A stretch of 64,000 nt of DNA from Microbacterium rhizomatis (lineage in GTDB: Bacteria > Actinomycetota > Actinomycetes > Actinomycetales > Microbacteriaceae). Location: the NCBI RefSeq assembly GCF_008710745.1, contig NZ_VYSA01000001.1, positions 992,001-1,056,000 on the forward strand, given 5' to 3'. Below the pieces are notes generated by a model. It did not search any database. It was not told the DNA's origin and saw nothing but the letters and a program-made list of their open reading frames with translations. The position numbers and the translations under genes were made by a program. Positions 25,704-41,022 of the stretch are shown piece after piece; the stretch's first letter is position 1, and every line of letters begins with the position of its first letter.

Positions 25704-26318
25704 TCAGTCCTGCGTGGGCGATGCGTTCTGACGGCGCAGAACTTCGGCCGCGGCGAGCACTCCGGTGGCGAGGATGCCGTTGCGCATGCGCCCGTCCATC
25801 ACGGCGGTGACCGCGTCCGAAAGCGCCACCCACTCGATCCGGATGTCGGCTTCCTCGTCCGCACGGGCGTGCGCATCGCCGTTCGCGGTGAGCCCGCGAG
25901 CGAGGAATATGTGCACGACCTCGTCATTGCCGCCCGGAGTGGTGAAGACGCTCACCAGAGGTTCCCACTCGGATGCTGTCAGGTCGGCCTCTTCGGCCAG
26001 CTCGCGCTGCGCGGACTGCAGCGGCGATTCGCCGACGACATCGAGCAATCCGGCAGGGATCTCCCAGTCGCGGCGCCGGATGGGGTGCCGGTACTGCTGG
26101 ATCAGCAGCACCCGATCGTGATCATCGAGAGCGACGATCGCCGCTGCACCCGGATGGTCGACGTACTGCCGCACGATCTCGCTGTCGCGATATTGCACGG
26201 TATCGGAGCGGACGTCCCAGATGCGACCCTCGTACACCCGCTCGCTCGAAACGATCGGCAGGTCGACTGTCTCGTCGCGGAGCGCGCTCGCGTCCGTCGA
26301 GTTCAGGCTCTCACTCAC
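25704..26318 (-). CDS. NUDIX hydrolase (ADP-ribose pyrophosphatase type)
   Basis: 204-aa NUDIX enzyme. The Nudix box is GLLDVVGESPLQSAQRELAEEADL in order, preceded by LLIQQYRHPIRRRDWEIPAG, which matches ADP-ribose pyrophosphatases (NudF-type) that split ADP-ribose to AMP and ribose-5-phosphate. Positional orthologue of Rv1700, known as an ADP-ribose pyrophosphatase. The GTG at 26318 begins six bases after the pyrG stop, giving an operon pyrG-NUDIX-xerD. Confidence 0.93.
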   Translation of the reverse strand: MSESLNSTDASALRDETVDLPIVSSERVYEGRIWDVRSDTVQYRDSEIVRQYVDHPGAAAIVALDDHDRVLLIQQYRHPIRRRDWEIPAGLLDVVGESPLQSAQRELAEEADLTASEWEPLVSVFTTPGGNDEVVHIFLARGLTANGDAHARADEEADIRIEWVALSDAVTAVMDGRMRNGILATGVLAAAEVLRRQNASPTQD

Positions 26319-26324
26319 CGGCGA

Positions 26325-28055
<1,731 letters not shown>

Positions 28056-28057
28056 TT

Positions 28058-28063
28058 ATCCTA
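28058..28063 (-). promoter_or_regulatory. Leaderless -10 box of pyrG
   Basis: TAGGAT eight bases before the pyrG GTG on the minus strand; no ribosome site between. Confidence 0.55.
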
Positions 28064-28144
28064 TCAGTCCGGCATGATCGGATCTCCCGGGCGAGCGCCG
28101 AGACGATTCCCCCGAGTATGGCAGTTCCTCCCGACGCTGCTACG

Positions 28145-29842
28145 TCACGCGCGTTCGTGCGCCACGGCGAGCAGTTCCCGCGCGTGAGTGAGTGCGGCAT
28201 CCGAATCGGCGAGGCCCGAAAGCAACCTGGCCATCTCCGACTCGCGCTCTGCCCCTTCCAAGCGGCGGACGCTGGATGCTGTGACCGAACCGTCGCTCGC
28301 TTTCACGACTGTCAGGTGGTTGCCCGCGAACGCGGCCACCTGGGCGAGGTGGGTGACGGCGATGACCTGCGACGATTCGGCCAGTCGCGCGAGCCGACGA
28401 CCGACCTCGATCGCGGCGGCACCGCCGATTCCGGCATCCACTTCGTCGAACACGAACGTCGGGACCGGGTCGGTGGCGGCGATCACGACCTCGATCGCCA
28501 GCATGACGCGGCTGAGCTCGCCACCCGACGCGCCTCGCGAGACCTGGCGCGGATCCGCCCCGGGGTGCGGGGCGAGGAGGATGGCGACATCATCACGTCC
28601 GGCTGCCGTCGCGGATGCCGGTGAGACGACGACGGTGAGACGGGCATCCGGCATCGCGAGGGCATGCAGCTCTTCGGTGACCGCCGCGCCGAGCCTCATC
28701 GCCGCTTCGGTGCGGGCCGCCGTGAGCGCGGCGGCGACATCGTCGAGTTCGATTGCGGCATCGTCTCGCTCGCGCCCGAGCCGTTCGATCCGATCGTCGT
28801 CGTCATCGAGCTCGACGAGCCGCGCCGACCCGGTCTCGACGAGCGCGAGCGCGGCATCGAGCGACCCGTGCGCGCGGATCAGTCCGCCGAGCGCAGCGCG
28901 CCGCTCTTCGACCGCCTCGAGTTCGTGCGGGCCGGCTTCGTCGAGATCGGCGAGGTACCCCGACAGGGATGCAGCCAGATCAGCCGAACGGTAGCCGAGA
29001 TCGGCGACTTGCTCGGCGAGTCCTTCCAGCGCTGGGTCGCGCGACGACGCGCGCTCCAGCGCCCTTCGCGCCTCAGCGAGGAGGATGCCGACATCCGGAA
29101 CATCGCCATCGCCCGAGAGAGCATCGTGAGCGGATGCCGCCGCGACGCGCAGATCCTCCGCGTTGGCCAGTCGCTCCGCCCGCCGGTTGAGCTCCAGGTC
29201 CTCACCCGGCTGCGGATCGACCTGCTCGATCGCCGCAAGCGCCACGCGTAGGTCTTCCGCTTCGCGCGCACGCACGTCGCGCTCGGCTGTCAGCACCTCG
29301 AGGGCGGTCTGAGCCGCGCGCCACCGGTCGAAGGTCGCGCGGTACGCGACGAGGGCTTCGGCGACCGGCGCGCCGCCGAAACGGTCGAGTGCGTCGCGCT
29401 GTGCTGCCGCAGATCGCAGCCGCAGCTGGTCGGACTGGCCGTGCACGACGACGAGCTCATCGGCCAGGTCGGCCAGAACTCCGGCCGGAGCGCTGCGCCC
29501 GCCGACGGTCGCCCTGCTGCGGCCCTCGCTCGAGATCGTGCGTCCGACGAACAGCTCGGCACGTCCGTCGCCCAGCGGCTCGAGTTCGCCTCCGGCCTCG
29601 CGCACGCGATCTGCGACCGGCCCCGTCTCGGAGACGAGCCACACCCCATCGACGGCGGCCTGCGGGGCGCCGGCGCGGACGGCGCCGGAATCCGCGCGCT
29701 GGCCGAGAAGGAGTCCGAGACCCGTCACGACCATCGTCTTGCCCGCGCCGGTCTCGCCGGTGATCGCGGTGAAACCGGGACCCATCGGGAGCGTAGCTTC
29801 AGCGATCACACCGAGATCGCGCAGGCGCATCTCTTCAATCAC
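28145..29842 (-). CDS. recN: DNA repair ATPase RecN
   Basis: 565-aa SMC-like protein used in double-strand break repair. The Walker A site is FTAITGETGAGKTMVVTGL near residue 30; the ABC signature is in SGGELSRVMLAIEVV and Walker B in PTFVFDEVDAGIGG near the C-terminus. Between them is a long coiled-coil region (ALEVLTAERDVRAREAEDL and similar). The gene lies in the recN-nadK-tlyA order of other actinobacteria (Rv1696-1694). The two genes that sit between recN and pyrG in M. tuberculosis (Rv1697-1698, SteA/MctB) are absent here: only 95 bases separate them. Confidence 0.96.
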   Translation of the reverse strand: MIEEMRLRDLGVIAEATLPMGPGFTAITGETGAGKTMVVTGLGLLLGQRADSGAVRAGAPQAAVDGVWLVSETGPVADRVREAGGELEPLGDGRAELFVGRTISSEGRSRATVGGRSAPAGVLADLADELVVVHGQSDQLRLRSAAAQRDALDRFGGAPVAEALVAYRATFDRWRAAQTALEVLTAERDVRAREAEDLRVALAAIEQVDPQPGEDLELNRRAERLANAEDLRVAAASAHDALSGDGDVPDVGILLAEARRALERASSRDPALEGLAEQVADLGYRSADLAASLSGYLADLDEAGPHELEAVEERRAALGGLIRAHGSLDAALALVETGSARLVELDDDDDRIERLGRERDDAAIELDDVAAALTAARTEAAMRLGAAVTEELHALAMPDARLTVVVSPASATAAGRDDVAILLAPHPGADPRQVSRGASGGELSRVMLAIEVVIAATDPVPTFVFDEVDAGIGGAAAIEVGRRLARLAESSQVIAVTHLAQVAAFAGNHLTVVKASDGSVTASSVRRLEGAERESEMARLLSGLADSDAALTHARELLAVAHERA

Positions 29843-29889
29843 GGCGTGTCTTCTCTCGCAGTGTCGCTTCGGTCACGGGGTGCCTTCGC

Positions 29890-30831
29890 TCACAGGGTCT
29901 CCGATGAGCTCGACCCCGTGATCGCGGTAGGGCCCCGCCAGCCTTCGACCGGGAGCCGGAACTTGCGAACGAGTCGATCGGTGAACGCGGAGGGGTGCAG
30001 CCGAGCGAGACGCACCGGGCGTTCCGAGCGACGCACGACCACCCGCGCCCCGGGGGGGAGATCGTGGGATCGGCGGCCGTCGCACCACAGTATTCCCGTG
30101 CCGTTCGTGCGCTCGAGCACCTCGATCGCGATGGCCGCTTCGGGGCCGACCACGAGCGGCTTCGCGAACAGCGCGTGCGCCGAGAGCGGCACCACCGCGA
30201 TGGCTTCGACGGTCGGCCAGATCACAGGCCCGCCGGCGGAGAAGTTGTAGGCGGTCGATCCGGTCGGTGTCGCAACCACGACACCGTCGCACCCGAACGT
30301 CGAAAGGGGTCGTCCGTCGACCTCGATCACGACCTCGAGCATTCGCTCACGGCTGGCCTTCTCGACCGTCGCCTCGTTCAGCGCCCACGTCTCGTAGATC
30401 ACTGAGTCTTCCGAATCCTTGACGCGCACGCTCAAGGCCAGACGCTCCTCGACGCGATAGTCGCGCGCGATGACACGGCGCACCGCGTCGTCCATGTCGT
30501 CGCGCTCGATCTCAGCGAGGAAGCCGACATGCCCCAGATTGATCCCGAGCACGGGCGCGGTGCCGTCGCGAACGAGCTCCGCGGCGCGCAGGATCGTGCC
30601 ATCGCCGCCCAGGACGATCGCCAGCTCGATGTCGGCGACATCGACGTCGACCCCGAGCGTCCCCGTGTTCGGAGGCAATGCCATCGCCGCCGCCAGGTCG
30701 TCGCGGTCATCCGCGCTGAGTACGGGACGCGCCCCGGCCGCGGTGAGCGCCGACATGACGCGGTGGGCAGCTTCGACGGTATCGTCACGGCGCGCGTGCA
30801 CGACGACAAGGATGCTACGCTCGTCGCTCAT
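29890..30831 (-). CDS. nadK: NAD kinase
   Basis: 313-aa kinase forming NADP from NAD. The catalytic GGDGTILRAAELV and the TPTGSTAYNFSAGGPVIWP NAD-binding motif are intact, together with GINLGHVGFLAEIE. The ATG at 30831 is chosen because GGGAGA is seven bases upstream and the ATGA overlaps the tlyA stop; longer readings add only 12 unconserved residues. Confidence 0.97.
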   Translation of the reverse strand: MSDERSILVVVHARRDDTVEAAHRVMSALTAAGARPVLSADDRDDLAAAMALPPNTGTLGVDVDVADIELAIVLGGDGTILRAAELVRDGTAPVLGINLGHVGFLAEIERDDMDDAVRRVIARDYRVEERLALSVRVKDSEDSVIYETWALNEATVEKASRERMLEVVIEVDGRPLSTFGCDGVVVATPTGSTAYNFSAGGPVIWPTVEAIAVVPLSAHALFAKPLVVGPEAAIAIEVLERTNGTGILWCDGRRSHDLPPGARVVVRRSERPVRLARLHPSAFTDRLVRKFRLPVEGWRGPTAITGSSSSETL

Positions 30832-31628
30832 CGTTCTCCCGCCAGTCGGCTCACGGTGCTCAACCATTCTGTCGGATTGCTTCCGCGGTCAGCGGCGAAG
30901 TGCGCGACGAACTCGGCGTTGCCGTGCGTCCCCAGCAGCGGAGACGAGATCACGCCAACGGTCTGCAGCCCGGCGTCCCACGCCGACCACAGCACGCTTG
31001 AGACCGCGTCGGCACGGGCAGCAGCATCCGTCACGAGTCCGCCCTTCACGGCCGTGCGACCCACCTCGAACTGCGGCTTGATGAGGAGCACCGCATCGCC
31101 ATCCGGTGCGAGCACACTGCGGATCGGCCCGAGCACGTGGCCGAGGGAGATGAACGACAGATCCGCCGTCACGATCGATGGGAGCGCATCCGTCGCGGAG
31201 GCCTCGCGGAGCGACTCGGGCGAGAGGTCGCGTGCGTTGAACCCTTCGATCGCGATCACGCCGGGATCCAGAGCGATGGATGCGACGAGCTGGCCGTGGC
31301 CGACGTCCAGGGCGATCACCGGGTCGGCGCCGCGCTCACGGAGCACTTGGGTGAACCCACCGGTGGACGCGCCGAGGTCGAGCGCGGTCCGATCCGCCAC
31401 ATCGATGGCGAACGCATCCAGAGCGGCCAGGAGCTTGTGGGCCGCGCGGCTGACGTAGTGGTCGGCCCCGGCGACCACGAGCGCCGCATCATCGGCGACC
31501 TGCGCCGACGCCTTCACCACTCCCCTGCCGTCGACGGTGACGAGACCCTCGGCGATGAGTGTCGCGGCATGCGTGCGGGACCGCGCGAGTCCGCGCGCGG
31601 CCAAAGCCGCATCGAGGCGCTGCGTCAC
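30828..31628 (-). CDS. tlyA: TlyA, 16S/23S rRNA 2'-O-methyltransferase
   Basis: 266-aa fusion of an N-terminal S4 domain (RLDAALAARGLARSRTHAATLIAEGLVTVDG) and an FtsJ/RrmJ-type methyltransferase (ALDLGASTGGFTQVLRERGADPVIALDVG is the SAM-binding region). In mycobacteria TlyA methylates C1409 of 16S and C1920 of 23S rRNA, and its loss gives capreomycin resistance. Start and stop overlap the neighbours by four bases each. Confidence 0.96.
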   Translation of the reverse strand: MTQRLDAALAARGLARSRTHAATLIAEGLVTVDGRGVVKASAQVADDAALVVAGADHYVSRAAHKLLAALDAFAIDVADRTALDLGASTGGFTQVLRERGADPVIALDVGHGQLVASIALDPGVIAIEGFNARDLSPESLREASATDALPSIVTADLSFISLGHVLGPIRSVLAPDGDAVLLIKPQFEVGRTAVKGGLVTDAAARADAVSSVLWSAWDAGLQTVGVISSPLLGTHGNAEFVAHFAADRGSNPTEWLSTVSRLAGER

Positions 31629-31801
31629 GCGTGCGGACCGGACTCGAGCCGCGCGGCGAGTTGCTCGTGCAGCGCGGCGTAGGCATCGGCTCGGGCGGAG
31701 AGGGGCTGACCTTCGATGATGCGTAGCCGACTGAGCAGCTCGGGGGTCACCTCGAGCTCGGGTGCAGGGCCTGCATCACCGGTGCTCTCTGGGTCGGACA
31801 T
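31625..31801 (-). CDS. 58-aa conserved small protein between HAD phosphatase and tlyA
   Basis: A 58-aa gene, short but well supported: ATG at 31801, TGA overlapping the tlyA GTG by four bases (GTGA), and a -10 box six bases upstream. Sequence opens MSDPESTGDAGPAPELEV and continues TPELLSRLRIIEGQPLSARAD, then a helix AYAALHEQLAARLESG. This is the position of Rv1693 in M. tuberculosis. The amphipathic helix pair could mediate protein contacts; no function is known. Confidence 0.8.
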   Translation of the reverse strand: MSDPESTGDAGPAPELEVTPELLSRLRIIEGQPLSARADAYAALHEQLAARLESGPHA

Positions 31802-31807
31802 ACCGTC

Positions 31808-31813
31808 AGGATA
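31808..31813 (-). promoter_or_regulatory. Leaderless -10 box of the 58-aa gene/tlyA/nadK unit
   Basis: TATCCT six bases before the ATG at 31801 on the minus strand. Confidence 0.5.
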
Positions 31814-31836
31814 CGCGGACCCACCCGTTTCCGCGG

Positions 31837-32877
31837 TCAGGGCCGGTGGAATGGATCGGCGTAGAGGCGCTCGGGAACGCGGAAACCGAAGATCCCGCGA
31901 CCGGTCGCCCAGATCGCCGCGGCGCCGGCGCGAACGAGATCGATGGGCCTGTTGCCTTCACTGACGATGCGCACGTCAGCGCCGTCTATCCGCACAGCCG
32001 CGTCGCCGACGGTGGTCACGCCGCCGGCGACTTTGGTCCTCGGGTAGGGCTGGTCGAGTTCGCGCAGGTCGCCGAGGATGAATGTGGGACGCGAATCGAC
32101 GGGCGCCGCCAGGACGTGCTTGGGCCGGTCGATGCCGGTCAGGACGAGCGCTGAGGCGATGCCGGCACGGTTCGCACCGAGGATGTCGGTGTCGAGCCTG
32201 TCACCGATGAACAGCGGATGCCGGGCGTCGAACCGGGCGACGGCTTCGACGAAGATCGGGGTCTCGGGCTTTCCTGCGACGGTCGCGAGCCGCCCGACCG
32301 CGGTGTGCACGGCGGAGACGAGCGTGCCGTTCCCCGGCGCGATGCCGCGGGACTGCGGGATCGTCCAGTCGGTGTTCGTGGCGATCCAAGGGATGCCGCC
32401 GTCTTCCTCAGGAATCTTCAGCGCATACGCGGCTTCGGCCAACTGTGCCCAGCCGACCTCGGGGGCGAAGCCCTGAACGACGGCCGCGGGGGCGTCGTCC
32501 GCGCTTCGCGTCACCGTGAATCCCGCCTTCTCGACTTCGACGACGAGTCCTTCGCCCCCGACCACGAGGACCGTCGCTCCGGGCGCGACCCGCTCGAGCA
32601 GCAACCGCATCGCCGCCTGAGGACTCGTGACGATGTCACGTGCGGTCGTGTCGAGGCCCAGCTCTCGGAGGTGCGCGGCGACCGAGGCATCCGTGCGTGA
32701 CGCGTTGTTGGTGATGTAGCCGATTCGTCTTCCCCGCGCTGCGGCGTTGAGACTTTCGACCGCGTGAGGGAGCGCTCCCGCTCCCGCATAGACGACTCCG
32801 TCGAGGTCTGCCAGTACCACATCCACGTTGTCGAGCGGGGTCGCACCGCTCTTCGTGAAGCGATCGAGCAGGGCCAT
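31837..32877 (-). CDS. HAD-IIA family phosphatase (Rv1692-like)
   Basis: 346-aa haloacid-dehalogenase phosphatase of subfamily IIA (NagD/4-nitrophenylphosphatase type). The nucleophile motif is VVLADLDGVVYAGAGAL near residue 22, motif II is IGYITNNASRTDASV, and motif IV is HPLFIGDRLDTDILGA. The positional orthologue Rv1692 is a glycerol-3-phosphate phosphatase involved in phospholipid glycerol recycling; the same activity is plausible here. The ATG overlaps the stop of the TPR gene by one base (TGATG). Confidence 0.9.
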   Translation of the reverse strand: MALLDRFTKSGATPLDNVDVVLADLDGVVYAGAGALPHAVESLNAAARGRRIGYITNNASRTDASVAAHLRELGLDTTARDIVTSPQAAMRLLLERVAPGATVLVVGGEGLVVEVEKAGFTVTRSADDAPAAVVQGFAPEVGWAQLAEAAYALKIPEEDGGIPWIATNTDWTIPQSRGIAPGNGTLVSAVHTAVGRLATVAGKPETPIFVEAVARFDARHPLFIGDRLDTDILGANRAGIASALVLTGIDRPKHVLAAPVDSRPTFILGDLRELDQPYPRTKVAGGVTTVGDAAVRIDGADVRIVSEGNRPIDLVRAGAAAIWATGRGIFGFRVPERLYADPFHRP

Positions 32878-34196
32878 CAGGCGTGGTCTCCGTCGTCCGA
32901 GGCTGGAAGTGACGCCGCCTCATCGGCGCCCTGAGGATCGTGTGCGGGGGCATCGCCGGCATGATCATCGAGCGTGACTTCTTCGAAGACCTCCTCGACG
33001 ATGACGACTTCACGATCGGCGTCGTCGTCGTCCGCAGCATCCAGCGCCTCTGCGGCCACGACGGCACGACGGTGCCACTCACGTGCTTCGTCCTCCCGGC
33101 CGAGCTCTTCGAGCACGGTGGCGCGTGCGGCGAACAGCGCGGGGCTCCACTCGAAAGCGACATCGGGGTTCAGTTCAGGAATGTCCAGTTCCTGCAGAGC
33201 CCGCTCAGCCTCGCCAAGGTCGAGCCGCGCACCGGACATCGCGATCGCGAGCTCGACACGGACCTGTGTCGGGAGCGTCGACCGGTCCACGGATCTGCCG
33301 AGCTCGAGCCCGCGGTCGGGCCGGCCGACCCCGCGCTCACTGTCCACCATGAGTGGCAGCTGATCGTCTTTGCCCGAGATCCGTCGGTATGTGCGCAGCT
33401 CGCGGAGCGCAAGGGCGTAGTCACCGATCGTGTACGCGGTGATCGCCAGCGTCTCGCGGACGATCGCAATGCGACCGGCGCGCCGCGACGCCGAGATGGC
33501 GTGGGCGTGAGCCAATTCCGGATCCTCATCGATGAGCCGCGAGGCCATCGCCAGGTGACGCGCGACTTGCTCGGCGTTCTCCTTCGTCAGGGTCTTCAGC
33601 TCGTTACGCGCGCCGCCGTTGAGGTCCTGAGGCAACACGTCGTCGGGGATCAGCGGATCGTCATGGCGCGCCCGTACCGGGCGCAGATCCTCGCCCTCGC
33701 GCTCTGGACGATCACGGCCCGCGCGGGGCGCGTGAGAGCGGTCACCATCACGCGGCGGATACGACTTCCGCTCACCATCACGGGAGGCGTACGGCTTCCG
33801 CTCACCATCACGGGAGGCGTACGGCTTCCGCTCACCATCACGGGAGGCGTACGGCTTCCGCTCACCATCACGGGAGGCGTACGGCTTCCGCTCACCATCA
33901 CGGGAGGCGTACGGCTTCCGCTCACCATCACGGGAGGCGTACGGCTTCCGCTCACCATCACGGGAGGCGTACGGCTTCCGCTCACCATCACGCGGCGGAT
34001 AAGACTTCCGCTCACCATCACGCGGCGGATACGACTTCCGCTCACCATCACGCGGCGGATACGACTTCCGCTCACCATCACGCGGCGGATACGACTTCCG
34101 CTCACCATCACGCGGCGGATACGACTTCCGCGGGGCACCGCTACGTGGCGGACGCGAATCCCGCGCTCGATCGTCGCGTTTCTCGTCGTCAGCCAT
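32877..34196 (-). CDS. TPR-like protein with 13 tandem decapeptide repeats
   Basis: 439-aa protein in three parts. After a short basic start (MADDEKRDDRARDSRPPRSG) come 13 in-frame decapeptide repeats: five SYPPRDGERK, seven PYASRDGERK and one SYPPRDGDRS. Residues ~195-390 form a helical tetratricopeptide-like domain (SRLIDEDPELAHAHAISASR; IGDYALALRELRTYRR; ELGREDEAREWHRRAV). The end is a very acidic tail (DAADDDDADREVVIVEEVFEE). The helical domain sits where Rv1691 lies in M. tuberculosis. The repeats are strongly basic and probably disordered; an RNA-binding role is possible because of the adjacent rRNA operon and tlyA, but nothing proves it. The ATG has GAGAGG five to six bases upstream. 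Confidence 0.85.
   Translation of the reverse strand: MADDEKRDDRARDSRPPRSGAPRKSYPPRDGERKSYPPRDGERKSYPPRDGERKSYPPRDGERKSYPPRDGERKPYASRDGERKPYASRDGERKPYASRDGERKPYASRDGERKPYASRDGERKPYASRDGERKPYASRDGERKSYPPRDGDRSHAPRAGRDRPEREGEDLRPVRARHDDPLIPDDVLPQDLNGGARNELKTLTKENAEQVARHLAMASRLIDEDPELAHAHAISASRRAGRIAIVRETLAITAYTIGDYALALRELRTYRRISGKDDQLPLMVDSERGVGRPDRGLELGRSVDRSTLPTQVRVELAIAMSGARLDLGEAERALQELDIPELNPDVAFEWSPALFAARATVLEELGREDEAREWHRRAVVAAEALDAADDDDADREVVIVEEVFEEVTLDDHAGDAPAHDPQGADEAASLPASDDGDHA
33751..34130. repeat. 30-bp tandem repeat array coding for decapeptides
   Basis: Thirteen head-to-tail 30-base units within the TPR gene (the last is partial at its edge). There are two unit types: CGCGGCGGATACGACTTCCG (plus ten more bases) and CGGGAGGCGTACGGCTTCCG (plus ten more). 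Units of a type are identical or differ at one base (one reads AAGACTT at 34011-34017), so the array expanded recently by slippage or unequal exchange. Confidence 0.95.
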
Positions 34197-34236
34197 TTCG
34201 GTCCTCTCGGCAGTCTCTCTTCAGGTGTGTTAACGC

Positions 34237-34268
34237 GAAATGGCCACCCAGCATTGGGTGGCCATTTC
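34237..34268 (-). terminator. Terminator of the rRNA operon
   Basis: Perfect 14-bp hairpin, arms 34237-34250 (GAAATGGCCACCCA) and 34255-34268, loop GCAT. It lies about 10 bases past the 5S rRNA 3' end on the minus strand and in front of the TPR gene. Confidence 0.85.
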
Positions 34269-34278
34269 TCGAAAGAAG

Positions 34279-34395
34279 TCCGGCGGTGTCCTACTCTCCC
34301 ACAGGGTCCCCCCTGCAGTACCATCGGCGCTGAGAGGCTTAGCTTCCGGGTTCGGAATGTGACCGGGCGTTTCCCTCTCGCTATGGCCGCCGAAA
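34279..34395 (-). rRNA. rrf: 5S ribosomal RNA
   Basis: About 117 bases. Read on the minus strand it starts GTTTCGGCGGCCATAGCG, contains GGGAAACGCCCGGTCACATT and CCGAACCCGGAAGCTAAGCC, and ends with GGGAGAGTAGGACACCGCC. Boundaries are good to a few bases. Confidence 0.95.
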
Positions 34396-34502
34396 CACTA
34401 TTGATGTTTCATCGTTCAAAGCATGAGTGCTGCAATTGCAGCGATACATGCGGTTCTCGACCGTACATCGAGAACCACTCAGTGGACGCAAGCACCTAGG
34501 AA

Positions 34503-39550
<5,048 letters not shown>

Positions 39551-39704
39551 AGAATTTTGCTGCGACAAGACCGGAATAGGTCGAGCCGAGCGAGTTTGAT
39601 CTGACGATCGGATGTCATTGCTGACATCTCGTTTAATCTCAAAAGAATCTCATCGGTCAGCAAGCTGACCGCGAGGTTTTTTGGCATTTGACAAGTGCAC
39701 GCTG

Positions 39705-39718
39705 TTGAGTTCTCAAGG
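39705..39718 (-). promoter_or_regulatory. rRNA leader boxA-like antitermination element
   Basis: CCTTGAGAACTCAA on the minus strand, about 155 bases upstream of the 16S gene, followed by CAGCGTGCAC. This matches the leader element conserved in actinobacterial rRNA operons. Confidence 0.65.
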
Positions 39719-39772
39719 ATCGGATGCTCCTGCTGCTCAGCCTCTCGGCCTTGCCCGCAGGGCAACTTCTCT

Positions 39773-39800
39773 ATCTTATGCGTCGTGATCCGCCTGTCAA
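39773..39800 (-). promoter_or_regulatory. rRNA promoter P2
   Basis: Minus strand: -35 TTGACA (39795-39800), 16-base spacer, -10 TAAGAT (39773-39778). A strong consensus-type promoter. Confidence 0.85.
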
Positions 39801-39914
39801 ATCAGCGCTCTTCGACTCGAAGTCGAGGGGCAGCTGTCGATGACGACATCTCACGAAGCTAGATCAGGTGCCCTGCGTCTCGGCATGTGAGCCGGCCCGC
39901 TGGGCAACTTCTCT

Positions 39915-39942
39915 ATCTTATCCCTTTCCGTCAGCTTGTCAA
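39915..39942 (-). promoter_or_regulatory. rRNA promoter P1
   Basis: Minus strand: -35 TTGACA (39937-39942), 16-base spacer, -10 TAAGAT (39915-39920). The -10 and the following ~13 bases (AGAGAAGTTGCCC) are identical to P2, 142 bases downstream, so the promoter was probably duplicated. Confidence 0.85.
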
Positions 39943-40203
39943 ATCGGCTGTTCGTGACGATCAAGCGTCTGTGAACAGCACTCTTCGACAGCTTCGAGGA
40001 GTGGGAACCTCCATCGTAGACCCGAGGGTCGCACACACTCAAGGAGTGTGTTTCAGATGGGGGGTGGTTCTCCGCTTGAGGGGGGTGAGCCTTTCGGCCT
40101 CTCCGCTTCCCTGTGGGGCGAACAGTGAATACATTACGTGCGGGTTTCGCGCCTCGCAAATCGAAACCGCATCCCGGGCGTGTCGCCCCGGATTTCCGCG
40201 GTT

Positions 40204-41007
40204 CTAGGATGCCCGGCGAACTCGGAGGGCTTGAATCGCGGCACACAGCAGCAGTGTCGCGCAGGCCCACACGGCGCACGCGGGGGGAAGCACCCGATAC
40301 GCGAGGTGGGCGATCGTCCACTCCGCAGTGAACGGCCCGTATGCACTGAGACCCAGGCCCCAGGCGAACATCAAGGTGGCGGGCAGGGAAGCCCACCACG
40401 CCCAGCGCACACCCGCGGGGAGGACGCGATCGAGGGATTCCGCGGCATCCCGCGCCTTCAGCCAGCCCATCCCCCACACCGCGAGGATCACGAGCCCGAT
40501 CGCACTCGATCCGTGCTGCAACCACTTGTACCCGGTGAGCGGGCCCCACGCATCGTCGAGGGCGGGCAGGACTTCGCTCCCCCAGCGGCCCTCGTGCGTG
40601 AAGAGGTCCCACACGATGTGACTCACCACCCCCACCACGAGCGAGATCGCCAGGATTGCCCCGCCCCGCCAGGACGCGCGGGCGCGACCGCGCTGCGCGA
40701 AAGTCGCGCGCAGAGACGGCGCGGCAGGCGCATCCCAATCGTCCGGCAGTCGCGATGCGAGCCAGCGCGGAGAGAGCTCGCGGGTCGCTGGGCGCAGAAC
40801 GGCGCGCCACGCGAGCAGGAGCACGAGCGCGACGACCGCCGTCAGCGGGACCCATCGCAGATCATGCGTCGTGTCGTAGTCCGGGCCGACACCACGCACG
40901 AACAGCGGCAGGTCGGGAGCCATCGCGCCGACCCCGATCGCCGCGGGGATCAGCGGGGACCGAACAAACGGGAGGGCGACGACGGCATGGCTCGGAGTGA
41001 AGGGCAT
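40204..41007 (-). CDS. DUF4184 family membrane protein
   Basis: 267-aa integral membrane protein. The first residues MPFTPSHAVVALPFVRSPLIPAAIGVGAMAPDLP carry the family signature (split here across the first helix), followed by about six further membrane segments (WVPLTAVVALVLLLAWRA; GGAILAISLVVGVVSHIVWD with a conserved His/Asp; SSAIGLVILAVWGMGWL). It resembles membrane-bound metal-dependent hydrolases (YdjM-like) that share the His...HxxxD pattern. Function unknown. No clear ribosome site at 41007. A hairpin separates it from tyrS. Confidence 0.88.
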   Translation of the reverse strand: MPFTPSHAVVALPFVRSPLIPAAIGVGAMAPDLPLFVRGVGPDYDTTHDLRWVPLTAVVALVLLLAWRAVLRPATRELSPRWLASRLPDDWDAPAAPSLRATFAQRGRARASWRGGAILAISLVVGVVSHIVWDLFTHEGRWGSEVLPALDDAWGPLTGYKWLQHGSSAIGLVILAVWGMGWLKARDAAESLDRVLPAGVRWAWWASLPATLMFAWGLGLSAYGPFTAEWTIAHLAYRVLPPACAVWACATLLLCAAIQALRVRRAS

Positions 41008-41022
41008 CGCTTCGGCTCAGCA

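Larger units (their letters stand above)
39551..40203 (-). other. rRNA leader and upstream non-coding region
   Basis: About 650 bases without a gene. From 39551 to 39945 it holds the boxA element, P2 and P1. Beyond P1, around 40032-40054, an 8-bp hairpin (ACACACTC-AAG-GAGTGTGT) could end transcription from the DUF4184 gene. I see nothing else I can identify. Confidence 0.6.

Noticed and set aside
33751-34130. 30-bp repeats as a CRISPR array
   Set aside because: Units are head to tail with no spacers, in frame with the gene, and no cas genes are present.
32940-34499. Long plus-strand open frame (519 codons) with 'LPLTITGGVR' repeats
   Set aside because: It is antisense to the TPR gene; its repeats are the reverse complement of the decapeptide array, and it runs into the 5S rRNA. 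No codon bias or ribosome site.
39760-39920. Direct repeat GGGCAACTTCTCTATCTTA as an attachment site
   Set aside because: Both copies coincide with the -10/start region of two rRNA promoters with TTGACA boxes at the same distance.
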